DNA of 64,000 nt from Nostoc sp. NMS2 (GTDB taxonomy: Bacteria; Cyanobacteriota; Cyanobacteriia; Cyanobacteriales; Nostocaceae), in contig NZ_JABXKH010000167.1 of NCBI RefSeq assembly GCF_017115105.1, positions 85,502 to 149,501 on the forward strand. Reading direction: 5' to 3'. Below, in pieces: positions 54,003 to 62,011 of this stretch. Both the position numbers and the translations under genes were made by a program. Positions within the stretch are counted from its first letter, which is position 1. Each line of letters starts with the position of its first letter. Below the pieces are notes generated by a model. That model saw nothing but the letters and a program-made list of their open reading frames with translations, was not told the DNA's origin and searched no databases.

Positions 54003-54408
54003 GCTTTGAACCTCAGTTATTAAGTATATTTACTTTCACTTATCAAGATGATTTAAAGTAACTATCATAAGTAATAAGAATTCGCCTTTAAATTGCATCT
54101 TTAGGTAAAAATTAGAATAATTAGAAGTGACCTGATGACCGCAGAGAAACAAATGTTTAGCGAAGTTAGCGCTAAATGCGTTCGTCGAAGACGTTGGCGC
54201 AGCCATCGCTACTTCTTGTTTGTCAGCACTTTGGATTATACCCGCGCAAACCCTTTACCATAGTCTATTACTAAGTACAGATGTGCGTAAAATCGTAGCG
54301 TTTTTAAACGCAAAGGTACGCAGAGTCTTGCCAAATAAATTCGCTACAAATTAATGAAATGCTGTACTCAGATAGGCTTTCTTCCCTTATTTCTCCTGCC
54401 TTCTTGCA
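54003..54408. other. Intergenic region with a GC-rich dispersed repeat
   Basis: Bases 54165-54215 (GCGAAGTTAGCGCTAAATGC, CGTCGAAGACGTTGGCGCAG) are of the GC-rich dispersed type. The rest is AT-rich. No gene was found. Confidence 0.4.
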
Positions 54409-54978
54409 TTAGTGTTTATGTACTCGCTCCAGCAACCATAACGAAGCGACAGTCCCTACATAGTGAGCAGCAATTCCAGTGATGTCTGCTACAGCTACAA
54501 AAACATCCATTGCTCGAATAATATTATAGGGATTGGTGATTGCCACACCTGGAGGTTGTGATATAGATTTTGCCACTAGCACTAACACGGTTGATCCAGC
54601 ACCTAAGAGAGTTAATAAAATTCCTACCAAATTCACAATTATTCCCAATCGGAGGATTTTAGTTGTATCTGGCTTACTGGGATGCAAAGCCGGATTGGAA
54701 TTTTCTAGAGCTTTTCCTATGCGGGTGTAACGAAAATCCCAATAGAGACTAAATAACAACATTACAATTCCGCATACAGCCCAAAATATGCCAATCCCAA
54801 GACCAGTATTCTGTTGTTGAACAAAGCTACGACCAGTCAAGGCAAACAACAAAGCTAAAACAGAAACTACTCCAATTGCCAATTGCAGCCAGAAAGCAAT
54901 CCAACCTGTAAGGCGAATAGTATTACCAATTCCTCTAGTTTCTGGTGGTAGCGATCGCACTTCTGATTCTGTTTGCAT
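54409..54978 (-). CDS. DUF3611-type membrane protein
   Basis: The 189-residue protein has four predicted helices: about 25-47 (IAFWLQLAIGVVSVLALLFAL), 60-80, 110-135 and 165-183. The start LPPETRGIGNTIRLTGWIAFWLQ and the ending YVGTVASLWLLERV are typical of DUF3611, a family found in cyanobacteria and plastid-bearing eukaryotes. Function unknown, probably in a thylakoid or envelope membrane. Confidence 0.86.
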   Translation of the reverse strand: MQTESEVRSLPPETRGIGNTIRLTGWIAFWLQLAIGVVSVLALLFALTGRSFVQQQNTGLGIGIFWAVCGIVMLLFSLYWDFRYTRIGKALENSNPALHPSKPDTTKILRLGIIVNLVGILLTLLGAGSTVLVLVAKSISQPPGVAITNPYNIIRAMDVFVAVADITGIAAHYVGTVASLWLLERVHKH

Positions 54979-55344
54979 ATAAATTACCTTAATCCCCCTA
55001 CTGCCAAGAATATTTCCCCGGTTTGCCCAATACCCCCATCTTTAGACATAAAAATATTGGGGAGTGGGGGATGAGGGAGATGGGGGAGAGGGGGACAAGG
55101 AAGACAAGGGGGAATTATTGAACAAGTAAGTCTCTCCCTTGTCTCCCCCCTCTTCCTTGTCTCCCCCCTCTTCCTTGTCTCCCTTATCTCTTCTTCATGC
55201 CCCATGCCCATAAATTAAAATCCTGCCAAATGATGTAAAGGTTTCAAACTCAGGGATGATGAGTAAATAGCAATTAAATTGACAAAATCACACTATAAAG
55301 AGTGATATTAAGCGATAGATAGCGCTTGTAAAGGACTAACGGGC
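54979..55344. other. Repeat-rich gap before the TspO genes
   Basis: Bases 55060-55205 hold GGGAGATGGGGGAGAGGGGG and CTCCCCCCTCTTCCTTGTCT tandem repeats that translate openly on the minus strand without being a gene. The rest is the presumed tspO promoter. Confidence 0.55.
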
Positions 55345-55818
55345 ATGATTAAATCTTGGATGGTGATTGGGGGTGTGGCTTTCTTGGTTGCTTTAGCCGC
55401 TAACGTGATTACGCCTAGCGATCGCCAATGGTTCAAGCGCTTACAACGACCAAGATGGCTAACTTTTGAGGGCGCGATTCCAATTATCTGGACTGTAATA
55501 TTTATTTGCGGTGCTTGGTCGGCTTATATTATCTGGGAAAAAGATCCAGGAAGCACCTCAACCTGGTTAATGATGGGTTTATACTTGCTTTTAGAAATTG
55601 TGACTATTGCCTATACACCTGTAATGTTCAGGCTTCGCAGTCTGAAAGTGGGTACAATTCTTGGAGGTACAGGTTTTATCATTAATGTTTTATTGATACT
55701 TGCAGTCTTAAGTATTTCTGGTTGGGCAGCATTGCTACTAGTTCCTTATTTGCTCTGGAGTCCCATTGGTACTTATACCACTTGGCAGATGATCGGTCTC
55801 AATCCTCAAGATGCCTAA
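55345..55818 (+). CDS. TspO/MBR-family tryptophan-rich sensory protein, copy 1
   Basis: TspO proteins are five-helix membrane proteins that bind tetrapyrroles and related ligands. The 157-residue protein has SDRQWFKRLQRPRWLTFEGAIPIIWTVIFICGAWSAYIIWEK with the family's Trp-Pro-Trp pattern, and PYLLWSPIGTYTTWQMIGLN in the last helix. In a phototroph it may take part in porphyrin or bilin stress responses. A second copy follows after 90 bp. Confidence 0.9.
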   Translation: MIKSWMVIGGVAFLVALAANVITPSDRQWFKRLQRPRWLTFEGAIPIIWTVIFICGAWSAYIIWEKDPGSTSTWLMMGLYLLLEIVTIAYTPVMFRLRSLKVGTILGGTGFIINVLLILAVLSISGWAALLLVPYLLWSPIGTYTTWQMIGLNPQDA

Positions 55819-55908
55819 AATTCGCACCAACGAATGATTCAAGCTATGCTTTAAATTGTCAAACTTGCAGTGTATGACTTGACAATATACACAAAGCTTG
55901 AGTTCATT

Positions 55909-56382
55909 ATGATTCCATCTTGGATAATAATTGGGGCTGTAACTTTCTTTATCGCCCTTGGTAGTTTCTTGATTACGCCACGTGATATTAAATGGTTTGC
56001 ACATTTAAGTCGCCCTCGCTGGCTAGTTTTTGAGCCACTGATTCCCGTCATCTGGACTGTGATTTTTATTTGCGGTGCAGCTTCAGCTTATATTGTCTGG
56101 GAAAAAAATCCTGGAAGCCTAATTACTTGGTTAATAATGGCTTTGTACCTCTTGGTGGAAATTATCACCGTTGCCTACATACCTATAATGCTGAGGTTTC
56201 GCAGTCTCAAAGCTGGGGAAATACTTGGGCTAGTTGGTTTGATTTCAGGCGTTGTCCTGGCAATCTGCGTTTTGCCGATTTCTCTAATGGCGGCGCTGTT
56301 ACTCCTTCCCTATCTAATTTGGACTCCCATTGGTACTTACACCACCGACGAGTTAAAAGAGTTAAATCCTCAAGATGCATAA
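55909..56382 (+). CDS. TspO/MBR-family tryptophan-rich sensory protein, copy 2
   Basis: From ATG 55909 this protein is also 157 residues long and similar throughout to copy 1 (PRDIKWFAHLSRPRWLVFEP, IPVIWTVIFICGAASAYIVW, LNPQDA at the end). The two arose by tandem duplication. Copy 2 has Ala where copy 1 has Trp in ICGAASAY/ICGAWSAY, which could alter ligand binding. Thirteen upstream in-frame codons are not needed. Confidence 0.9.
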   Translation: MIPSWIIIGAVTFFIALGSFLITPRDIKWFAHLSRPRWLVFEPLIPVIWTVIFICGAASAYIVWEKNPGSLITWLIMALYLLVEIITVAYIPIMLRFRSLKAGEILGLVGLISGVVLAICVLPISLMAALLLLPYLIWTPIGTYTTDELKELNPQDA

Positions 56383-56387
56383 CGCAT

Positions 56388-57095
56388 CTATGCAATACGC
56401 CCATAACGTGCTGTGACTGGATTGGCTGGATTAGATTGATTATTCAGCCAAGCCCACATTTGATCGCCAACAGAAAAATGCCACCACTCTCTAGGATTGC
56501 GTTGAAACCCTGCTTTTAACATTACATCTCGCAATAGCTGGCGGTGAGCATGATAATGTTGTGATTCTGAGTCGTCATTATTGGCATAATAATCAGGATG
56601 CGATCGCTCTGACATTTCATCAATGGGCGAACCCATATTTACTATTTGCCCAGTATCATCTACTAGCGTCACATCCACCGCCGCACCCGTACTGTGAGGA
56701 GGCGGAGTTTTTTCATCTAAACTTGGTACAGCCCAAATTTCATAAACCGCTTCCCAAACTTCTTGACGTTGGTTTGGAGATAACTCCACGTCAGTTAATC
56801 CCCTATCCTGCACTGCTTGAGTGAAGCTGTAATCTACCATAAACTGCTGAACTGCGATCGGGCGATAAGCATCAAAAATTTGGATATGCCAGTTAGGATG
56901 CAGCAATTCAAGATAATTTTGCGCTTGGCTCAAATTTTCAATAACGCTTTGACGGAGATAATAAGGAGAGTGTTCGCCATAGGTAGCACCTAACTTTTCA
57001 TAAGGATGGGGAGATTCCACCGCAAACAATTCTAAAGGAATCGCCGTTAGCGGTTCGCCACACTCGAAAATTGGGATTTGATGATAAGGTCTCAT
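56388..57095 (-). CDS. D-Ala-D-Ala dipeptidase, VanX/DdpX type
   Basis: The 235-residue enzyme belongs to peptidase family M15D, which cleaves D-Ala-D-Ala. Zinc ligands lie in PHSTGAAVDVTLVD (His and Asp) and EWWHFSVGD (His), with the catalytic Glu in the latter. HIQIFDAYRPIAVQQFM supplies the substrate-binding Arg. No signal peptide is visible, so it is probably cytoplasmic and recycles cell-wall dipeptide rather than giving vancomycin resistance. It ends 5 bp from the TspO gene, tail to tail. Confidence 0.9.
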   Translation of the reverse strand: MRPYHQIPIFECGEPLTAIPLELFAVESPHPYEKLGATYGEHSPYYLRQSVIENLSQAQNYLELLHPNWHIQIFDAYRPIAVQQFMVDYSFTQAVQDRGLTDVELSPNQRQEVWEAVYEIWAVPSLDEKTPPPHSTGAAVDVTLVDDTGQIVNMGSPIDEMSERSHPDYYANNDDSESQHYHAHRQLLRDVMLKAGFQRNPREWWHFSVGDQMWAWLNNQSNPANPVTARYGRIA

Positions 57096-57101
57096 GTGAA
57101 T

Positions 57102-57140
57102 AATTCGTAATTCGTAATTCGTAATTCGTAATTCGTAATT
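57102..57140. repeat. AATTCGT heptamer array
   Basis: Five tandem AATTCGT units lie directly upstream of the dipeptidase start. Confidence 0.9.
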
Positions 57141-57158
57141 ATTATCCCGTGCTGTACA

Positions 57159-57416
57159 TTAGGCAACTGCCAAATCGTAATGTAAAACTAAGATTTCATC
57201 TGCTCTTAAAGTCGCTATTGCATATTCACAACCTTAGGTATCAGCAAACTCGACTAAATAATGATATTCTTATTGCTCATACACTTCTACAATTGTTCCA
57301 ACTTGCCCACTGGGTAAGCTTTCGATAGAAGTATAATTTTCTTCCACTAGTTGTAATCTCTCAATAGGAATAGGCTTGAGTGTAGCAATAGTATCCAAAA
57401 GTTTAACTTTTTTCAT
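57159..57416 (-). pseudogene. DUF4926 gene with two in-frame TAA stops
   Basis: Reading through two stops gives 85 residues: MKKVKLLDTIATLKPIPIER, then SLPSGQVGTIVEVYEQ, stop (57270-57272), EYHYLVEFADT, stop (57234-57236), GCEYAIATLRADEILVL and LAVA. This is a complete DUF4926 protein in one frame. The second stop probably replaces Gln (CAA to TAA). These small proteins pair with DUF6883 proteins in cyanobacteria, possibly as toxin-antitoxin couples. The upstream partner here is also broken. Confidence 0.75.
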
Positions 57417-57555
57417 TTAACTTCAGAAATACAGTAATCAAACGTGGATAAAGATTATTAGCGGTAGTTTCCTAGATTGTCCGCAGCCTGATTCCATCTG
57501 TATCAGGTACTATCCAATCTACCTTAAACTGTTGACCAAATTTACGGTTTGTTTT
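57403..57555 (-). pseudogene. C-terminal remnant of a DUF6883 gene with in-frame TAG
   Basis: The minus strand reads KFGQQFKVDWIVPDTDGIRL, RTI, stop, then ETTANNLYPRLITVFLKLNE ending at 57403. The stop stands where relatives have Trp (TGG to TAG). The frame overlaps the DUF4926 start by about 14 bp, so the two were once coupled. The N-terminal half is missing and replaced by heptamer repeats. Confidence 0.7.
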
Positions 57556-57616
57556 TTTAATTACGAATTACGAACTTGTACTGAGCGTAGCCGAAGTATT
57601 ACGAATTACGAATTAT
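57553..57616. repeat. TTACGAA heptamers interrupted by a dispersed module
   Basis: TTACGAA units are split by CTTGTACTGAGCGTAGCCG (57575-57598) and continue to within a few bases of the decarboxylase ATG. This array therefore forms the 5' leader of that gene. Confidence 0.85.
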
Positions 57617-57620
57617 TTTA

Positions 57621-59132
57621 ATGCTCAATCAAAACCAAACACCTCTATTAGATGCCTTAAAAGCTAATGCAGCAAGACCCCATGCGCCTTTTTACACTCC
57701 AGGACATAAACAAGGTAAAGGGATTTCTCAACCCTTAGCTGATTTACTTGGTAAAGCCGTCTTTCGTGCCGATTTAACCGAATTAGCAGATTTAGATAAT
57801 CTCTTTGCACCCCAAGGCGTTATTCAAAAAGCACAACAACTAGCGGCTGAAGCTTTTGGCGCTTCGCAAACATGGTTTCTTGTCAACGGTTCTACTTGTG
57901 GGATTGAAGCGGCAATTCTCGCTACCTGTGGCATGGGTGATAAAATCATTCTGCCTCGTAATGTGCATTCTTCTGCGATCGCTGGTTTAATTCTCTCTGG
58001 TGCAATACCAATTTTTCTCAATCCTGAATACGATTCAGTTTTAGATATTGCCCACAGTATCACGCCCAATTCTGTAGAATCTGCACTCAAACAACATCCC
58101 GACGCGAAAGCAGTGTTGACAGTTTACCCAACATATTACGGGGTTTGCGGAGATTTGAATGCGATCGCCAACATCACCCATCAATACAATATCCCTTTAC
58201 TCGTAGATGAGGCACACGGGGCACACTTTGCCTTTCACCCCGAATTACCCACTCCAGCCTTAGCCGCAGGTGCGGATTTAACTGTACAATCCATTCACAA
58301 AGTACTCGGTGCAATGACACAAGCATCGATGCTGCATATCCAAGGTAATAGAATAGATGGCGATCGCATCAGTAAGGCTTTGCAACTCTTACAATCTACC
58401 AGTCCTAGTTATTTACTTTTAGCTTCTTTAGATGCAGCGCGTCAGCAAATAGCACTCCACGGAAAAATGCTGATGTCTCGCACATTGCAACTTGCCAATG
58501 AAGCTAGAACAAAAATCAGTCAAATTCCTGGATTATCTGTCTTACAGATTCTTAACCCCCTTTATCAAGAGGGGTTGGGGGGATCTCCCGGCTTTGTGTC
58601 TTTAGATGAAACACGCCTAACTGTAACTGTTTCTGGTTTAGGTTTAACCGGATTTGAAGCAGATGAAATTCTGGATGAAAAATTTGCTGTCACTGCTGAA
58701 TTCGCTTCACTGCAACACCTCACCTTTATCATCAGTTTGGGCAACACCCCAGCCGATATTGAGCAATTAGTGCAAGGTTTCACCACTCTTGCTCAAGAAT
58801 ATCGCCGAACCAACTTGAATGTTACAAGTTTTAATTCGCAGAATCTTTTAAATACACAGAGTCATGTTTTACATTGTTCTCCCCGTGAAGCCTTTTTTGC
58901 TGTCAGTGAAACATTGCCTTTAGCACAAACAAGCGATACTCGTTCCGAGTCGCTGCACGAACGCATTTGCGCTGAAATCGTCTGTCCCTATCCCCCAGGA
59001 ATTCCTGTGTTAATGCCGGGAGAAATCATTACTAAACCCGTCCTTGATTACCTACAACAAATCCAAGCAATGGGTGGATTTATTAGTGGTTGCAATGACA
59101 CTAGCTTCAAAACCTTGAAAGTGTTGAAATAA
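57621..59132 (+). CDS. PLP-dependent Orn/Lys/Arg decarboxylase family protein
   Basis: The 503-residue enzyme has the fold-type I decarboxylase core: APFYTPGHKQGKGIS at the start, VNGSTCGIEAAILATCGMGDKI, LLVDEAHGAHFAFHPELP and the PLP-binding Lys in SIHKVLGAMTQ. The C-terminal domain ends GCNDTSFKTLKVLK. It probably decarboxylates arginine, lysine or ornithine toward polyamines. Around residues 313-325 the segment LNPLYQEGLGGSPG is translated from a C/G-rich dispersed repeat (58550-58590), an in-frame insertion in a loop. The ATG at 57621 follows heptamer repeats. Confidence 0.93.
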   Translation: MLNQNQTPLLDALKANAARPHAPFYTPGHKQGKGISQPLADLLGKAVFRADLTELADLDNLFAPQGVIQKAQQLAAEAFGASQTWFLVNGSTCGIEAAILATCGMGDKIILPRNVHSSAIAGLILSGAIPIFLNPEYDSVLDIAHSITPNSVESALKQHPDAKAVLTVYPTYYGVCGDLNAIANITHQYNIPLLVDEAHGAHFAFHPELPTPALAAGADLTVQSIHKVLGAMTQASMLHIQGNRIDGDRISKALQLLQSTSPSYLLLASLDAARQQIALHGKMLMSRTLQLANEARTKISQIPGLSVLQILNPLYQEGLGGSPGFVSLDETRLTVTVSGLGLTGFEADEILDEKFAVTAEFASLQHLTFIISLGNTPADIEQLVQGFTTLAQEYRRTNLNVTSFNSQNLLNTQSHVLHCSPREAFFAVSETLPLAQTSDTRSESLHERICAEIVCPYPPGIPVLMPGEIITKPVLDYLQQIQAMGGFISGCNDTSFKTLKVLK

Positions 59133-59420
59133 CTTTAGAGGGAATGGGGAATGGGGAACTCTTAACTGGGTTGAAACTCTCTTGATATATGGCTTTGTGC
59201 TTAAAATTTGTACCTCACCTACCTGTAATCTGCTGTAACTGGGAACTCTTAACAGTGTATCCTACGGCAAAAGAGGTGGGATTGAAACAAGAATGCCATA
59301 TTGCCATATAAATATGCGCTTGCGGTCTCGAAAAAAATCTTTTTATCAAAAAAAATGGGTTTAAAACCCCGCCGTTGTAGGGCGGCTTTATTCTTACAGA
59401 ATATCTGATATAATGTAAGG

Positions 59421-60608
59421 ATGACACAACGCAGTTTTAAGTACCGATTCTATCCAACTTCTGAGCAAGAAATATTGCTTAGAAGAACGATGGGTTGCGC
59501 TCGATTAGTTTACAACCGCGCTCTTGCTGCAAGGACAGAAGCATGGTACGAACGAAGCGAACGAGTCGGATACTCTGAAACTTCAACAATGCTGACTAAT
59601 TGGAAAAGGCAAGAAGACTTGCAATTTCTGAATGAAGTTAGCAGTGTGCCATTACAGCAAGGATTGAGACATTTACAAACAGCATTCAGTAATTTTTTCG
59701 CGGGACGGGCAAAATACCCAAATTTTAAGAAAAAGCATAACGGCGGCAATGCAGAATTTACCAAGGCAGCTTTTAAGTTTAGAGATGGGCAAATATTTCT
59801 TGCTAAAAGTCCTACACCATTGGCTATTCGTTGGAGTAGACAACTACCCCAAGGTGCGGAACCATCCACGATTACAGTAAAACTTTCACCCTCTGGGCGC
59901 TGGACTGTTTCAATATTAGTAGATGTAGCAATCTGCATATTACCTGAATCTACTAGCTCTATTGGCATTGATTTAGGGATCACCACTTTAGTTGCCTTAA
60001 GTACAGGTGAGAAGATTGCTAATCCAAAGGGATTTAAGACAAAAAAAGCTAAATTGCGTAAAGCACAAAAAGCGTTAAGTCGTAAGCATAAAGGTTCTAA
60101 TAATCGCCATAATGCTCGGCTTAAAGTAGCTAAGATCCATGCCGAAATAAGTGATGCACGAAATGATTTTCTTCACAAGTTGACAACTCGATTGGTACGT
60201 GAAAACCAAACGATTGCTGTTGAGAACTTGGCTGTGAAGAATATGGTGAAAAATAAAAAACTCGCTCTCTCTATTAGTGATACTAGCTGGGGTGAATTAG
60301 TCAGACAACTTGAATATAAGTGCGATTGGTATGGTCGTAATTTTGTCAAGATTGACCGATGGTTTCCTAGTTCTAAGCGTTGTGGGCACTGTGGTTACAT
60401 CGTTGAGAAGTTGCCTTTAAATGTCAGAGAGTGGGATTGCCCAAAATGCAGTACACATCACGATAGAGATATCAATGCTGCTAAGAACATTTTGGCTGCG
60501 GGACTCGCAGTTTCAGTCTGTGGAGCGAACATAAGACCCGATAGATTTGAGTCTTTTGGGCAGTTGCGAAAAACCAGCAATGGTAAGAAACAGAAACCTA
60601 AGTCGTGA
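59421..60608 (+). CDS. tnpB: TnpB RNA-guided endonuclease (OrfB transposase family)
   Basis: TnpB proteins are RNA-guided nucleases, ancestors of Cas12, that cut DNA using an RNA made from the element's right end. The 395-residue protein has the N-terminal MTQRSFKYRFYPTSEQEILL and RuvC motifs: Asp184 (IGIDLGITTLV), Glu268 (AVENLAVKNM) and the DRD at 348-350 (HHDRDINAAKNIL). It also has the zinc ribbon CGHCG...CPKC (321-343). All catalytic residues are intact, so it may be active. The guide RNA would be expected from the 3' end of the gene through the hairpin at 60620-60640. Confidence 0.94.
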   Translation: MTQRSFKYRFYPTSEQEILLRRTMGCARLVYNRALAARTEAWYERSERVGYSETSTMLTNWKRQEDLQFLNEVSSVPLQQGLRHLQTAFSNFFAGRAKYPNFKKKHNGGNAEFTKAAFKFRDGQIFLAKSPTPLAIRWSRQLPQGAEPSTITVKLSPSGRWTVSILVDVAICILPESTSSIGIDLGITTLVALSTGEKIANPKGFKTKKAKLRKAQKALSRKHKGSNNRHNARLKVAKIHAEISDARNDFLHKLTTRLVRENQTIAVENLAVKNMVKNKKLALSISDTSWGELVRQLEYKCDWYGRNFVKIDRWFPSSKRCGHCGYIVEKLPLNVREWDCPKCSTHHDRDINAAKNILAAGLAVSVCGANIRPDRFESFGQLRKTSNGKKQKPKS

Positions 60609-60619
60609 GTCTTAGGAAT

Positions 60620-60640
60620 CCCCGACCGTTCACGGCGGGG
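60620..60640 (+). ncRNA. Probable 3' hairpin of the TnpB guide RNA / right end
   Basis: A stem of eight pairs with one bulged A (CCCCG-A-CCG with CGG-CGGGG) and loop TTCA lies 12 bp past the tnpB stop. In related elements this region forms the scaffold of the guide RNA, with the guide reading into flanking DNA beyond about 60650. This is an inference from family knowledge. Confidence 0.5.
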
Positions 60641-60832
60641 TGGATGTCAATTGGTTTATTTCGCTACAAACGCAATCAATCAATTTGCCTAAAATAACTA
60701 GAAATTTTTGGCAGCATGGCGCATGACGCGAACTTGTTTAGATATTTTCGCTCATGCGCTATTTCCTTGCTCCCTACCTTCTACAATAAAGATAGACTTT
60801 ATTGAGATTTGTATAGTTGGGGAAAAGCTGTC

Positions 60833-61852
60833 ATGGCTCCCGCCGTTTTAATTCAGAATCTGCAAAAACGTTACGGCACAGTGGTTGCCGTTCAGGATGT
60901 TTCCTTTCAGGTAGAGCCAGGGGAAATATTTGGTTTACTTGGCCCCAACGGTGCTGGGAAAACTACTACCTTGCGTGCCTTGTGTACGCTGACCACACCG
61001 GATGCTGGCAAAATTGAAGTATCTGGCATCTCTGTGTTAGATAATCCCAGAGTGGCAAGGCAACGACTAGGCTATGTTGCTCAGGAAGTAGCTATAGATA
61101 AGGTGCTGACTGGAAAAGAATTGCTGCAATTGCAAGCAGCACTTTATCACCTCCCACGCGCAGTAGCTAAACAGCGCATTGAGACAGTATTAGATTTACT
61201 CGGTTTGCAAGAATACGCCAATAAAAAGACAGGAACCTATTCTGGTGGTTTACGCAAGCGCCTAGACTTGGCTGCTGGGTTGCTCCATGCACCAGATGTT
61301 CTGGTATTGGATGAGCCAACTGTGGGACTTGACATAGAAACTCGTTTTGTGGTATGGGATTTCCTACGAAAATTACGCGCCTCTGGGACAACGGTAGTAA
61401 TTACCAGCCATTACCTAGAAGAAATTGACGCTTTAGCCGATCGCGTGGCAATTATAGATCGGGGCGTGGTAATTGCTTCTGGGACACCTTCACAATTAAA
61501 AGATCAAGTAGGGGGCGATCGCATCACCTTGCGAATCCGCGAGTTTTCCCCCATTGAGGAAGCAGAAATTGCTAAAAACCTCTTGCAAACTTTGCCCTTT
61601 GTCCAAGAAGTGATCATCAATAGCGCTCAAGGTAATTCCCTCAACTTAGTGGTGACACCTCAAAACGATGTTCTCATTAACATACAACAAGCGCTGAATA
61701 CTGCTGGCTTGCCCATATTTGGCATTGCCCAATCTCGCCCCAGCCTCGATGACGTTTACCTCGCTGCTACAGGACGCACCCTCATGGATGCAGAACTGGC
61801 AGCCGTTGCCACTCGCGATCCCAAAGCTGAGAAGAAGCAGCTTATGAGATAG
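60833..61852 (+). CDS. ABC-2 type exporter ATPase, DrrA-like
   Basis: The 339-residue ATPase has Walker A GPNGAGKTTTLRAL, the Q-loop VAQEVAIDKVLTG, signature YSGGLRKRLDLAAGLL, Walker B VLVLDEPTVGLD and the switch His in ITSHYLEEID. The C-terminal extension (DDVYLAATGRTLMD) is typical of the DrrA/NodI group. It forms an exporter with the permease at 62012-62902; the substrate may be a lipid, polyketide or peptide. I chose ATG 60833 (MAPAVLIQNL). Confidence 0.92.
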   Translation: MAPAVLIQNLQKRYGTVVAVQDVSFQVEPGEIFGLLGPNGAGKTTTLRALCTLTTPDAGKIEVSGISVLDNPRVARQRLGYVAQEVAIDKVLTGKELLQLQAALYHLPRAVAKQRIETVLDLLGLQEYANKKTGTYSGGLRKRLDLAAGLLHAPDVLVLDEPTVGLDIETRFVVWDFLRKLRASGTTVVITSHYLEEIDALADRVAIIDRGVVIASGTPSQLKDQVGGDRITLRIREFSPIEEAEIAKNLLQTLPFVQEVIINSAQGNSLNLVVTPQNDVLINIQQALNTAGLPIFGIAQSRPSLDDVYLAATGRTLMDAELAAVATRDPKAEKKQLMR

Positions 61853-62011
61853 GGAATGGGGAGATGGGGGAGATGGGGGAGATGAGGGAGATGAGGGAGA
61901 TGAGGGGGAATTATTAAAATTAAGTCTCTTCCTTGTCTCCCCCCTCTACCTTGTCTCTTCTCCATGCCCCATGCCCAATCTAAAATCCAAAATCCAAAAT
62001 CCAAAATTGCT

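Larger units (their letters stand above)
59343..60650 (+). mobile_element. IS200/IS605-type element carrying only tnpB
   Basis: A left-end hairpin CCGCC-GTTGTAG-GGCGG (59369-59385) lies 36 bp before the tnpB start. A right-end hairpin CCCCGACCG...CGGCGGGG (60620-60640) lies 12 bp after its stop. Imperfect hairpins rather than inverted repeats at the ends are typical of this family. There is no tnpA transposase gene, so the element depends on one elsewhere. Exact ends are uncertain. Confidence 0.75.

Noticed and set aside
54984..55211. 75-codon minus-strand frame rich in Arg, Glu and Pro
   Set aside because: Translation of GGGAGATGG and TCTTCCTTGT tandem repeats.
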